Source of the DNA: Hsuehochloa calcarea
Taxonomy: Eukaryota > Streptophyta > Magnoliopsida > Poales > Poaceae
Direction: 5' to 3'
DNA length: 64,000 bases
NCBI GenBank assembly: GCA_036346395.1
Contig: CM070599.1
Span: 6,935,232 to 6,999,231, forward strand
Position 1 is the first letter of the stretch; each line of letters starts with the position of its first letter. A model generated the notes under the pieces. It ran no database searches. It saw nothing but the letters and a program-made list of their open reading frames with translations, and was not told the origin of the DNA. A program made the position numbers and the translations under genes. This document shows, one piece after another, positions 10,713 to 21,852 of the stretch.

Positions 10713-12314
10713 TGTAACATCCCAAAAATGGATTTGTGTTTCAAATGTAAGAAAATTAGGAGAAATTAAAACTTTTCTTGCATCTTGAAGTCATTGATCA
10801 TTTCTGTAATTCTTGATTAAGGAATTATGGAAATCACAATCAGAATCCTCAATTGACTACAATCAAAGACCTACGTGACAAATATCTTGTGCCAAACCCA
10901 TGGAAACATTTTTCCTGAGTTCTAGGGAGGCTTGGCAACACCTCTGAATTATCTCATGATTTTTAGAAATTATTTGATAATTTTTGGAGGCAAGTCAAAT
11001 TTGGTCAAACCCTATTTCCCCTTTTCTGGAATTTCTGGAGAAAAATTCGTTGCATGAAAATCTCTGAAAATTTTATGAGGGGTTTCTCCTGCCGTCAGCA
11101 ATCTCCAGTTAAAATTTCATAATTTTTGGAGCTTGGTTTGCTACCTCAAATAATTCCTCAAGGATCAGATGTTTAAATTCAAAACCTAACTGGTTTGCAC
11201 TCTTCATTGGGTTCGGATCGGACTCGGGCTCAAGCCACTTGACTCGTTCCAGTCCACTAACTGTACCGACCCGGTCGTTCGGGCGCGAGGGTTGCGAGCC
11301 CTTGGATCGGCATCGAATGGGCCACGATCAACCGAACGAGGGAATCGGTTTAATCCACCCGTTCGAACTCAGCCGCTCGATTTCAATCCGACGGTCGGCA
11401 CGTCGTCTCCTTCCTCCGGTCAACTCGTGCGTCCGCGTTGGTCATGGCGCGAGCAGAGGAGAAAACGAGCAGCGTGCAGTCACCTCTGTAGTGACCTTTA
11501 AACAGCTATCTCTGAGCGCATTAAATGCCTGTCGTGCTCCTCCCCCAGAAGGCCATGATTCGACTGCTCCCATCGCTCTCAAGTGCTCTCATGGTAGTGT
11601 TGACCCGACTGGAAAACCCAGCCATTGCTCTCTGCCATTGCTCTATTTAAACTCTGTTGCTTCACCCTTAGCTTCCTTTAGCACCTCCGCAACTCCAGCT
11701 AGCACTCGCCACCTGCTTGAGCCGCAGCCTCGCAATCCTCGTAGCCATTCTTTGAGTGTGGAGCTTCGGTGGAGGCGGTGCAGCAGGGGTTTTCTTCTTC
11801 AAGTCTTTGCCCCCTCTGCTCCCCCTTTACTCTCTGGAGATTAACCCTCACTCGGTTTGGTTCTCTCTTTGCTCAGGTCGCTGTGGCCTAGTTAGGACCT
11901 TCTGCGCTGCTCGATCACTGTCACGGAGCCACTCCGTGGGTCTCAGGTCGTTTCTTTAGCTCAGGTAGTTTCACCTTACCCTATGGGAGCTTAGGTGTGT
12001 TTTCGTTGTTCTTTTGGTATTGTCCGTTCGGAGAGTTCTCCCGAGCCATACCTACTCGGCCGCACTCGTGGTCGTACTCACCGTGCACCATACTCCGACC
12101 AAGATCGCCACGGTCGGACCGTTAAACTTTAGACACTCATCCTCGCCCTTGGTCGCGCGCCGTGGTCGGAGAAGCCGCCGAGCCACTGGCAAAGCATGCG
12201 GGAGGCGCTGCCTCGTGGTCAGAATTCCGACCAGTCACTGTAGCTTGGTCGTTTCGACCAGATGCAGTATTATGATGGGTAAATATGACGTCCCGTAGTC
12301 CCCAGAAGTACCCC

Positions 12315-12328
12315 TTATATTTATAAGG
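12315..12328 (+). promoter_or_regulatory. Predicted TATA box of LTR B
   Basis: TTATATTTATAAGG, conserved with LTR A (1825). A TGACGTCC motif lies about 30 bases upstream. Predicted transcription start is near 12345, the first leader hairpin. Confidence 0.6.
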
Positions 12329-12344
12329 GAGAGGCCTACCAAGT

Positions 12345-12720
12345 GATTGTAAGTTCTCCTACAATCACCCCCATAGTCGTAAGTCTTACTACGACTATGG
12401 CGTGGTCGTAAGTCCTTCTACGACCATTACCCAGTCGTAAGTTCTGTCGCGGCCTATACCTAGTCGTAAGTCTTACTACGACTATGTCAGGGTCATAAGT
12501 TCTTCTACGACTTGTACCTAGTCATAAGTCCGTCTACGACTAGTACCCAGTCATAAGTTCTTCTACGACTTGTACCTAGTCGTAAGTCCGTCTACGACTA
12601 GTACCCAGTCGTAAGTTCTTCTACGACTTGTACCTAGTCGTAAGTCTTACTACGACTAGGTCATGATCATAAGTTCTTCTACGACCACTATCGGGTCGTA
12701 AGTCCTTCAGTTGGTCGTAT
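12345..12720 (+). repeat. Tandem hairpin array in LTR B leader (about 11 units)
   Basis: Opens with GATTGTA...TACAATC at 12345-12366, then about eleven units with arms such as TAGTCGTA/TACGACTA and GGTCGTA/TACGACC around AGTYCKTC-type loops. GTAAGT or ATAAGT occurs at nearly every left arm-loop border. LTR A has about six units; the 3' LTR of B retains one and a half because of a deletion. Confidence 0.88.
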
Positions 12721-14643
12721 CTTTTGCATTAAGAATCCAAATCAATTGGTTCTTGTTGCTAAATTCTTTATAAATCATGCTCTTACTCCTGTAAAATTTT
12801 CAGAATTTTTGGGGAAAGTTTACTGTTGGGTCTTTGCGTTTCCTTCGTTCTTATCGGTTGTTTTTCGCTTTCTCGTTAGGATCCGAAGAGCACATTGACA
12901 ATATAATTGATCCTCAGCAACATCTTGACCCACAGCAAACAGGCAAGCAGTTTGATCATGTTAATCCCATCATTTATCAAGTCTAATATGTTTATTTCAA
13001 CTTGTACGTATGCATTGCTATTTTGTTATTAAATTATGGTTAGTATCCTATAGTTGCATAATCTGTAGGACTTGTTTATCCTCTACTACCATGAGCTTAG
13101 GTTATTTGCTGTGGTCGGAGTTCGATGGATGGACTCTTGTCACTTAGTAGCTTTCGATTTGAAATTGCTTAGAAATGCTTAGTTTCGGTAGTACTGGGCG
13201 ATCATCGATTTTAGTCGATGAGCTTGATTACGCATCTAAATATTATTCCATTATGTCTAGCACTTGTGCTTTGTTATCTTGTAAAGTCAAAACCTGAAAA
13301 TGGAAAATTGATTTGGACTTGGGCAAGTGGTCGGATGGTGGGTTATTGGGTTTGTGGATGTCTTGCCTAAGTCAACAAGGACCGAACATCTTGTTACACT
13401 AAGCCAAGCATTTTTGCGTGCTAACCATGCGAGAGGGATATGGGACCTCTCTTGACTAAGTACTTTGGCGTGTGTTATCTCCGAGTCGCAGGAGGGGGGT
13501 TGTGTGTGTTGTGTGAAAAAGGATATGTGTTCTTGTGTTGGGTGTGCGGTGGTGGAGATTCCGGGTAGGCTCTCCACCTCGAGGGGCATTGTAGCCGTCC
13601 AAGGCTTTACCTGCGACGGGTAGTTGACCGAGGCTTTACAATGACTCCGACACAACGTATGGGTTTCTATCCATACGGGCGGCTCATGGTTAATACACAA
13701 TATTGGAAATGTCTCGTAGGACTTAGCTGTGCCGGCATACCAAAGGAAGTATGCTAATCATGTGGTAAAAAGGCGGTCTAGCGTGTGGGTACATTGGTAC
13801 ACCCCTACAGGGATAAAACTATTCGAATATCCACGTCCTAGGTTATGTACACGCTTGGGGAGGTCTTCCAAGAGTTAGACTACAACCTTTTAAACTAAAA
13901 TTTGACATGGTTGGCATGAATGGGTAATTCATGCTATTGTTGTGGTGACTAATGGTTTAGTCACTTCCAGGACTGTTGTTGTCTTCTATCTACTGTTATA
14001 TTGTTGTCTTTTTCGGTTATTTGAACAGTAAAAACAGATTTGTCAACTTGCTTTTAAATGTACTACATTATTGCAAATAAAGTTTGCTTTGTGCTGAAAA
14101 TGAAACATACAACCTCCACTTAAATAAGCTTGTATATAGTTATGTACAGGTCTGTTACTCTACACGTAAGTCTTGCGAGTACATTCCAAGTACTCACCTG
14201 GGTTTGCTGGGCTCTTTGTTGCAGGGGAGGAAGGTGAGCCCCAAGGGCCTCACTTTTGTGAAATGTGCTGTGGATTCGACGACTAGCTTGGCGGTCCGGT
14301 CGGTTGCCTTGTGGGTTAAAGGCACACTGATTGGCTCTTTTGGTTTATGGCCATCTTGTGGTACTTTTGCTTCCGCTGTTCAATCTTCTTTATGTGTATG
14401 ACATTTGGCCGGTCGGCCTCTCTTTTGTAATAACTATTCTTTATTTATGTTATCTTCTGGTTGTTGCTTTGCTTCGGTTCTATGTGAATGAATGGAATTG
14501 ATACATGAATTTTGTAAAGAGGTGTGTATACTGCATTCTGGGAAGTATACATGTCTCGAGTCTCGGATTATCTGATTTGTGATGCTAGGACCCAGTGGAT
14601 GGTTAAGCATTACAAGCCCGATAAACCGGGGTCTCAAAAGGTT

Positions 14644-14655
14644 TGGTATCAGAGC
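14644..14655 (+). other. Primer binding site of element B (initiator Met-tRNA type)
   Basis: TGGTATCAGAGC a few bases after the 5' LTR, complementary to the 3' end of initiator Met-tRNA. Confidence 0.92.
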
Positions 14656-15406
14656 CATACTGACCGTAGTAACCCAAGCTTGGTCGTCTTTAGGATATTT
14701 TGGAAAACCCTAATTTCAAAGTATCAAATGATTTATGAAAGCTGAAGGAATTATCATATTTTACTCCTTACCTATCTTAGCTTTCTCCTCTCATCTTACT
14801 CCAATTTGAGTTTTAAAAATTGTTTACCTCTCCTACCTTCAAAGATAGTTGTTATCGTTTAACTGGGTTTTGGGAACTAATGAGCTTGGCAAATTGAAGT
14901 GGTGGTTGCCCTCTACGAGGTTTTGAAGTTTCTGGAATGGCTAAATTTCAACCAGAAGCTTGGATGCAAAACCTGGACAGCGGTCTTTCAATTTCCGGAC
15001 AGCAGGCTCAAAGGTTCCAAATGGGGTAGAAAATGAGAGGTTAACAAACTAAAACTTGTGGGACTAGAAGGGTAAGATGTGATACTAGTTAGCTATGTAT
15101 CTAATACTATTTTCGCTGATTGAACCTTGCTCTTTAGTGGTATTAGATCTTACGTTATAGTCTGATTTGTATCTTCTCAATCGATTACTCGTTCATTCAA
15201 TACGGGTTAGTTGCATTGGGAAGTTGAGTTTTGGTTTTATGATTCCTTGCTGTTTTTGGAGTTTTTTTTATAAGCCTTTTTAAATTTATATACTTGCTAT
15301 TTTTGGCCTTCGATTAGGGTGATATTCTATTCCTCTAGTCGTTAGCTTTTTGCTTCCTTCGGCTTGGTTTTTGAGTCTAGTTTTAACCAAAGTTTTTGGT
15401 AACAGG
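14656..15406 (+). other. Untranslated leader of element B
   Basis: About 750 bases between primer site and the gag start. Rich in T and AT; I see no coding sequence. It should hold the packaging signal, but none can be pointed to. Confidence 0.6.
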
Positions 15407-16198
15407 ATGGCCGGACGCACTCGTAGCGGCCAAGGCCAGTCAGCTGGTCCGAACGAGGATCTTCCTTCTCGTCCGACCATGGCCGATGTCTTTCTTCAGA
15501 TCGAGCGCAACCGTGCAGAAGACAGGAGGGTTCTTCTGGATGTCATCGCGCGCAACACTTCCGCCCTTACCGGTGCTTCAGGATCCGGGCAAGGGAGTGG
15601 ACACCAGCCGCGTGGGGGACTCGCGGAGTTTCTTCGCACCCAACCCCCCACTTTCTCCAGGTCTGAGGACCCGCTTGACGCAGACGACTGGCTTCGTCTA
15701 GTTGAGCGAAAGCTTTGCATAGCGTAGTGCCAGGAGCACGAGAAGGCGTTGTTCGCATCGCACCAGCTGGAGGGTGCAGCTTTGTCTTGGTGGGAGAGCT
15801 TTCTCGCCATACAGCCTAACGGTCACACCGTCACCTGGGAGGAGTTTCGCACTGCCTTCCGTCGGAGTCACATTCCTTCCAGCCTGATGAGGCTGAAGAA
15901 GAAGGAGTTCTTGTCGCTCAGATAAGGACGTTACTCAGTTACGGAGTACCTGTACGAGTTTAACCATTTAGCTCGTTATGCTCCGGAAGAGGTGGCCACT
16001 GATGAGGCCAAGCAAGAGAAGTTCAAGGATGGTTTGTCTGAGGAGCTGCAGGACAAGCTATCCATCGTCGACTTGCTAGATTTTCAGGCCTTGGTGGACA
16101 AGGCCATCGTCGCCGAGCACTCAGGGAGGGCGCTTGTGGATTCCCGCAAGCGTAAGCGGGAGGCCCACAAGTCTTCTAGGGCGCCTATCCCCGCTTGA
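15407..16198 (+). pseudogene. Element B gag, interrupted by three stops
   Basis: Starts at the ATG of MAGRTRSGQGQ (15407), the usual type of start for this lineage. Gag forms the virus-like particle that holds the element RNA. The capsid core is visible (FLRTQPPTFSRSEDPLDADDW, then LSWWESF, WEEFRTAFRRSHIP, VTEYLYEFNHLARYAPE). The frame is the same as that of pol but is broken by TAG at 15725-15727, TAA at 15923-15925 and TGA at 16196-16198. No frameshift separates the pieces, so these are simple nonsense changes. The zinc knuckle is encoded further on, inside the open pol frame. Confidence 0.9.
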
Positions 16199-16273
16199 TC
16201 GGTCCTCGAAGTCGCGTCCACCGACTTCAAGACTTCCGAGACCGTCAAGACTGTTCTTCGTCCTTCGCAGGCT

Positions 16274-19200
16274 GTGTCCCAATCACGTTCACCTGCGAGT
16301 CAGCAGGGTGGCCCCCGCAACCCGGCTGCTGGAGTCACTTGCTTCGCCTGCAACCAGAAGGGGCATTATGCGAACCAATGCCCTAAGAAGACAGGAGCAG
16401 CCCCTCGTCCTAATGGAGGACGCGGGCAAGGAGGTGGTTCTTCTCAGGACCTGAAGATAGTCTCTGCCACCCAAGGCTTGGGTAGTGGTCGCGTCAACCT
16501 CATCTCAGCGGAGGAGGCACAGGAGGCACCCGACGTCGTGCTGGGTACACTTTCTGTTAACTCTCATTCTGCTATTGTATTGTTTGATTCAGGAGCATCT
16601 CATTCTTTTGTTTCTGAGTCTTTTGCTGCTATTAGTGAGCTCCTTTTTACTCCATTGTTAGTCTCGTTGGTTATTCGCTCTCCGGGTTCGGAGTTGAGAG
16701 CTGAATCGGAGTGTAGGGATGTTCCAATTAAAATTGAGGGAGTGAGATTCTTCGCGAATCTTATCCTCCTCCATTCAGCAAGCCTAGATGTAATTCTTGG
16801 TATGGATTGGTTGTCTCAGCACGAGGGACAAATCGATTGTGCCAAGAAGTGTGTCTCTCTATCTAGTCCTTCCATGAGGTTAAGTTTTCGCCAGAAGTCG
16901 CTAGGTCCGCATCTCTTCGCGCTTGAAGCGAAGCCCGCTCTAGATATTAGTGAAGTCCCAACAGTTCGTGACTTTATTGATGTCTTTCCTGAAGATCTTC
17001 CAGGGATGCCACCAGTTCGAGACCTCGAGTTTGTCATTGAGTTGGTTCCCAGTACCGCCCCGATTTCAAAGAGGCATTATCGGATGCCACCGAACGAGTT
17101 GGTGGAGTTGAAGAAGCAGCTTGGTGAGTTGCAAGAGAAAGGTTTCATCCGCTCTAGCTCATCTCCATGGGGTTGTCCTGCAATCTTCGTAAAGAAGAAG
17201 GACAATACTTTGCGAATGTGCGTTGATTACCGTCCGCTTAATGAGGTAACAGTAAAGAACAAGTATCCATTGCCCCGCATTGATGATCTCTTTGATCAAT
17301 TAACTGGAGCTCGAGTATTCTCCAAGATTGATTTGAGAGTGGGATATCATCAAGTTCGGATACGACCCGAGGATATTCCAAAGACGGCTTTCTCTACTCG
17401 CTACGGCTTGTATGAATACACCGTCATGTCATTTGGCTTAACTAATGCTCCCGCCTTGTTCATGAACCTCACGAATTCGGTATTCATGGAGTATTTGGAT
17501 AAGTTTGTTGTGGTCTTCATCGATGATATTCTTATCTATTCTAAGAACGATGAGGAACATGATGAGCATCTGAGGCTTGTATTAGGCAAGCTTCGTGAGC
17601 ACCAGCTGTATGCGAAGTTCAGCAAGTGCGCATTTTGGTTGAAGGAAGTGGCTTTCTTGGGTCATGTTCTTTCAGCAGGAGGCGTAGCCGTTAATCCTGA
17701 TAAGATCAGCGATGTTCTTTCTTGGAGTCAGCCTACTTCGGTAACCGAAGTGCGGAGTTTTCTCGATTTAGCTGGATATTATCGCCGTTTTATCGAGAAC
17801 TTCTCCAAGATCGCGAAGCCGATGACAGAGTTGCTCAAGAAGGACAAGAAGTTCTTGTGGTCCGATGCTTGTGAGGAAAGCTTCCAAGTACTCAAGAAGC
17901 GTTTGACCACCGCTCCGTTCGCTCTTCCCGATATCCATCAAAGCTTCGATATCTTTTGCGATGCTTCTCGTCGAGGACTCGGTTGTGTCCTGATGCAAGA
18001 AGGCAAGGTAGTGGCCAATGCATCAAGGCAATTGAGACCTCATGAACTCAACTATCCTACCTATGACTTGGAATTGGCTGCTGTGATTCATGCACTTAAG
18101 ATTTGGCGACATTACCTAATAGGTAATCGTTGTGAAGTGTATTCGGATCACCAAAGCCTAAAGTATTTGTTCAACCAGCCAGATCTGAACCTCAGGCAAA
18201 AGAGATGGTTGGAGTTGATCAAGGACTATGACATGGGTATTCACTATCATCCGGGCAAGGCTAATGTCGTTGCCGATGCGCTCAGTCGCAAAGCGCATTG
18301 CAATGCCTTGTTGCTTCAGGAGTGTCAACCCACTCTTCTGGAGGAATTTCAGCGTCTCAACTTGGGATTGGTTGAGTATGGTTCCCTCGCTGCCTTGGTT
18401 GTGCAACCAACCTTGGTAGATCGGATTAAGGTCGCTCAGCGATCGGATGTTGGAGTAAGCCGCATCAAGGAAAATGTCAAGAGCGGAACAGCCAAGTGCT
18501 TTTCTGAGGATGAGCATGGTGTTGTAAGGTTTGGGCATCGCCTGGTGGTTCCAAAGGATATGGAATTACGGGATTTGATTCTCCGCGAGGCCCATGATTC
18601 GCCTTTGTCTATTCATCCCGGGGCCACAAAGATGTATCAAGATCTCCGTCAGGGATTTTGGTGGACCCGAATGAAGAGGGAAATTGCGAAGTTCATTGCC
18701 GAGTGCGACGTATGTCGTCGTGTCAAGGCCGAGCATCAGCGTCCAGCAGGACTGCTTCAGCCTTTGCCTATTCCTGAATGGAGGTGGGATTCGATCGGGA
18801 TGGACTTTATCACCGGTCTACCCAGGTCGCCCAGGGGAAACGATGCCATTTGGGTCGTCATCGATCGGTTGACTAAAGTGGCTCATTTCATTCCTGTCAA
18901 GACGCTTTTTCGCATGGGACTCCTAGCTGAGCTCTATATCACCAGAATTGTAAGTTTGCATGGCATATCGAAGACGATCATTTCTGATTGTGGTTCTCTG
19001 TTCACTTCCCGGTTTTGGCATAGTCTGCAAAAGGCTATGGGCACCCGTCTTTCCTTTAGCACAGCATATCACCCCCAAACTAATGGTCAGACCGAAAGGG
19101 TCAACCAAGTGCTAGAAGATATGCTTCGTGCTTGTGTCCTCTCCCATGAAAAGAATTGGGAGAAATGCTTGCCATTTACCGAGTTTTCGTACAACAACAG

Positions 19201-19870
19201 TTTTCAGGCCAGTCTCGGCATGGCACCTTTTGAGACCTTATTCGGGAGAAAGTGCAGAACCCCGTTGAATTGGTCGGAGACGGGCGAAAGACCTTTCTTT
19301 GGTCCGGACTCGATCAATGAGGCCGAGAGTCAAGTCCAGTTTATTCGTGATCGCTTACGCACGGCCCAATCCAGGCAAAAGAGCTATGCGGATCGCCGTC
19401 GATGTGAATTGAGCTTCGAGCCAGATGACTTTGTTTATCTCAAAGTCTCTCCTTTGAAGGGCCATCAACGTTTTGGCGTCAAGGGCAAGTTAGCTCCTCG
19501 ATATGTCGGTCCTTTCCGCATTATCGAGAAGAAAGGAGCTGTTGCCTATAAGTTGGAATTGCCAGCTGCACTTGAGGGAGTACATGATGTGTTCCATGTG
19601 TCCCAATTAAAGAAGTGCCTCCGTGTCCCAACTGAGGAAACTCCGTTGGAAACTCTCGATGTCCAAGAGGATTTGACCTATCGCGAGCACCCTGTTCGCA
19701 TACTCGATGAGGCTGAACGAAGAACAAGGAATAAAACCATTAGATTCCTTAAAGTTCAGTGGTCGAACCATTCTGAGGATGAGGCTACTTGGGAAAGGGA
19801 AGATCGTCTCCGTGCGGACTATCCATCTTTTTTACCGAGTGAGCCAAATCTCAGGACGAGATTTTTGTAA
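16274..19870 (+). CDS. Element B pol (zinc knuckle, protease, RT, RNase H, integrase, chromodomain)
   Basis: 1198 open codons in frame with gag; the ATG at 16274 is only the first one after the last gag stop. Domains: CCHC knuckle CFACNQKGHYANQC (residues 23-36); aspartic protease FDSGAS (104-109); reverse transcriptase about 270-450 with the FIDD active site (415-418); RNase H about 558-670 (acidic residues in FCDAS, YDLE, YSDH and VADALSRK); integrase with an HHCC finger (CDVC at 811-814) and DDE residues near 844, 905 and 941; chromodomain-like end about 1130-1185. Oddities: SDCGS where SDRGS is usual, FLDLAGYY where FLGLAGYY is usual, and ANASRQ where AYASRQ is usual. These suggest early decay although the frame is open. 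Together these enzymes copy the RNA to DNA and insert it. Confidence 0.93.
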   Translation: MSQSRSPASQQGGPRNPAAGVTCFACNQKGHYANQCPKKTGAAPRPNGGRGQGGGSSQDLKIVSATQGLGSGRVNLISAEEAQEAPDVVLGTLSVNSHSAIVLFDSGASHSFVSESFAAISELLFTPLLVSLVIRSPGSELRAESECRDVPIKIEGVRFFANLILLHSASLDVILGMDWLSQHEGQIDCAKKCVSLSSPSMRLSFRQKSLGPHLFALEAKPALDISEVPTVRDFIDVFPEDLPGMPPVRDLEFVIELVPSTAPISKRHYRMPPNELVELKKQLGELQEKGFIRSSSSPWGCPAIFVKKKDNTLRMCVDYRPLNEVTVKNKYPLPRIDDLFDQLTGARVFSKIDLRVGYHQVRIRPEDIPKTAFSTRYGLYEYTVMSFGLTNAPALFMNLTNSVFMEYLDKFVVVFIDDILIYSKNDEEHDEHLRLVLGKLREHQLYAKFSKCAFWLKEVAFLGHVLSAGGVAVNPDKISDVLSWSQPTSVTEVRSFLDLAGYYRRFIENFSKIAKPMTELLKKDKKFLWSDACEESFQVLKKRLTTAPFALPDIHQSFDIFCDASRRGLGCVLMQEGKVVANASRQLRPHELNYPTYDLELAAVIHALKIWRHYLIGNRCEVYSDHQSLKYLFNQPDLNLRQKRWLELIKDYDMGIHYHPGKANVVADALSRKAHCNALLLQECQPTLLEEFQRLNLGLVEYGSLAALVVQPTLVDRIKVAQRSDVGVSRIKENVKSGTAKCFSEDEHGVVRFGHRLVVPKDMELRDLILREAHDSPLSIHPGATKMYQDLRQGFWWTRMKREIAKFIAECDVCRRVKAEHQRPAGLLQPLPIPEWRWDSIGMDFITGLPRSPRGNDAIWVVIDRLTKVAHFIPVKTLFRMGLLAELYITRIVSLHGISKTIISDCGSLFTSRFWHSLQKAMGTRLSFSTAYHPQTNGQTERVNQVLEDMLRACVLSHEKNWEKCLPFTEFSYNNSFQASLGMAPFETLFGRKCRTPLNWSETGERPFFGPDSINEAESQVQFIRDRLRTAQSRQKSYADRRRCELSFEPDDFVYLKVSPLKGHQRFGVKGKLAPRYVGPFRIIEKKGAVAYKLELPAALEGVHDVFHVSQLKKCLRVPTEETPLETLDVQEDLTYREHPVRILDEAERRTRNKTIRFLKVQWSNHSEDEATWEREDRLRADYPSFLPSEPNLRTRFL

Positions 19871-19883
19871 GGGGGGGAGGTTT
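19868..19883 (+). other. Polypurine tract of element B
   Basis: TAAGGGGGGGAGGTTT overlapping the pol stop and ending at the 3' LTR. Second-strand primer site. Confidence 0.88.
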
Positions 19884-21852
19884 TGTAACATCCCAAAAAT
19901 GGATTTATCTTTCAAATGTAAGAAAATTAGGAGAAATTAAAACTTTTCTTCCATCTTGAAGTCATTGATCATTTCTGTAATTATTGATTAAGGAATTATG
20001 GAAATCACAATCAGAATCCTCAATTGACTACAATCAAAGACCTATGTGGCAAAGATCTTGTGCCAAACCCATGGAAACATTTTTCCTGAGTTCTAGGGAG
20101 GCTTGGCAACACCTCTGAATTATCTCATGATTTTTAGAAATTATTTGACAATTTTTGGAGGCAAGTCAAATTTGGTTAAACCCTATTTCCCCTTTTCTGG
20201 AATTTCTGGAGAACAATTCGGTGCATGAAAATCTCTGAAAATTTTATGAGGGGTTTCTCCTGCCGTCAGCAATCTCCAGTTAAAATTTCATAATTTTTGG
20301 AGCTTGGTTTTCTACCTCAAATAATTCCTCAAGGATCAGATATTTAAATTCAAAACCTAACTGGTTTGCACTGTTCATTGGGTTCGGATCGGACTCGGGC
20401 TCGAGCCACTTGACTCGCTCCAGTCCACTAACTGTACCGACCCGGTCGTTCGGGCGCGAGGGTTGCGAGCCCTTGGATCGGCATCGAATGGGCCACGATC
20501 AACCGAACGAGGGAATCGGTTTAATCCACCCGTTCGAACTCAGCCGTTCGATTTCAATCCGACGGTCAGCACGTCGTTTCCTTCCTCCGGTCAACTCGTG
20601 CGTCCGCGTCGGTTATGGCGCGAGCAGAGGAGAAAACGAGCAGCGTGCAGTCACCTCTGTAGTCACCTTTAAACGGCTATCTCTGAGCGCATTAAATGCC
20701 TGTCGTGCTCCTCCCCCAGAAGGCCATGATTCGACTGCTCCCATCGCTCTCAAGTGCTCTCATGGCAGTGTTGACCCGACTGGAAAACCCAGCCGTTGCT
20801 CTCTGCCATTGCTCTATTTAAATTCTATTGCTTCACCCTTAGCTTCCTTTAGCACCTCCGCAACTCCAGCTAGCACTCGCCAGCTTGCTTGAGCTGCAGT
20901 TCCTCGCAATCCCCTCGACCGCCATTGCTGAGTGTGGAGCTTCGGTGGAGGCGGTGCAGCAGGGGTTTTCTTCTTCAAGTCTTTGCCCCCTCTGCTCCCC
21001 CTTTACTCTATGGAGATTAACCCTCACTCGGTTTGGTTCTCTCTTTGCTCAGGTCGCTGTGGCCTAGCGAGGACCTTACCGCCGCCGTTCGGTCACTCGT
21101 CGCCGGAGCCACTCCGTGGGTCTCTGGTCGTTTCTTCAGCACAGGTAGTTTCACCTTACCCTATGGGAGCTTAGGTGTGTTTTCGTTGTTCTTTTGGTAT
21201 TGTCCATTCGGAGAGTTCTCCCGAGCCATACCTACTCGGCCGCACTCCGTGGTCGTACCACCGTAGCAGCCATACTCCGACCAGTACTGGCCGCAGGTCG
21301 GACCGTTAAACTTTTAGACACTCATCCCTGACCTTTGCTGGCACCGCTGTGGTCGGAGAAGCCGCCGAGCCACTGGCAAAGCGTGCGGGAGGCGCTGCCT
21401 CGTGGTCGGAATTCTGACTAGTCACTGTAGCTAGGTCGTTTCGACCAGATGCAGTATTATGATGGGTAAATATGACGTCCTGTAGTCCCTAGAAGTACCC
21501 CTTATATTTATAACGGAGAGGCCTACCAAGTGATTGTAAGTTCTCCTACAATCACCCCCATAGTCGCAAGTCTTACTACGACTATGGCGTGGTCGTAAGT
21601 CCTTTATGTGTATGACATTTGGCCGGTCGGCCTCTCTTTTGGAATAACTATCCTTTATTTATTTTATCTTCTGGTTGTTGCTTTGCTTCGGTTCTATGTG
21701 AATGAATGGAATTGATACATGAATTTTGTAAAGAGGTGTGTATACTGCATTCTGGGAAGTATACATGTCTCGAGTCTCGGATTATCTGATTTGTGATGCT
21801 AGGACCCAGTGGATGGTTAAGCATTACAAGCCCGATAAATCGGGGTCTCACA
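19884..21852 (+). repeat. 3' LTR of element B, internally deleted (1.97 kb)
   Basis: Matches the 5' LTR up to about 12416 and again from about 14389; the roughly 1.97 kb between is missing. The join is at about 21600-21605 (GTAAGTCC|TTTATG), inside the second unit of the hairpin array. Both ends are intact (TGTAACATCCC and GGGGTCTCACA). Confidence 0.92.

Larger units (their letters stand above)
10713..14638 (+). repeat. 5' LTR of element B (3.93 kb)
   Basis: TGTAACATCCC at the start. The last bases read GGGGTCTCAAA where the 3' LTR has GGGGTCTCACA, so the terminal CA has mutated. By eye there are seven substitutions against the 3' LTR in the first 190 or so bases, so the insertion is not very recent. 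Confidence 0.9.
10713..21852 (+). mobile_element. Complete Ty3/gypsy chromovirus, element B (11.1 kb)
   Basis: 5' LTR 10713-14638, primer site 14644, gag-pol frame 15407-19870, polypurine tract, 3' LTR 19884-21852, flanked by ATCCC on both sides. It is inserted in CACTA 2, whose sequence resumes after it. The order protease, RT, RNase H, integrase, chromodomain and the long LTRs suggest the Tekay/Del lineage. Stops in gag make it probably non-autonomous. Confidence 0.93.

Noticed and set aside
11239..11844. 201-codon frame repeated at 20410-20892 and in part at 937-1227
   Set aside because: Recurs only because the LTRs are repeats. The copies differ by frame-breaking changes, and it lies upstream of the TATA box.
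12374..12720. Regularly spaced repeats resembling a CRISPR array
   Set aside because: Units are short hairpins without unique spacers, inside a plant LTR; no cas genes.
14644..14655. tRNA-like sequence
   Set aside because: Only the 12-base complement of the initiator Met-tRNA 3' end is present; it is a primer site, not a tRNA gene.
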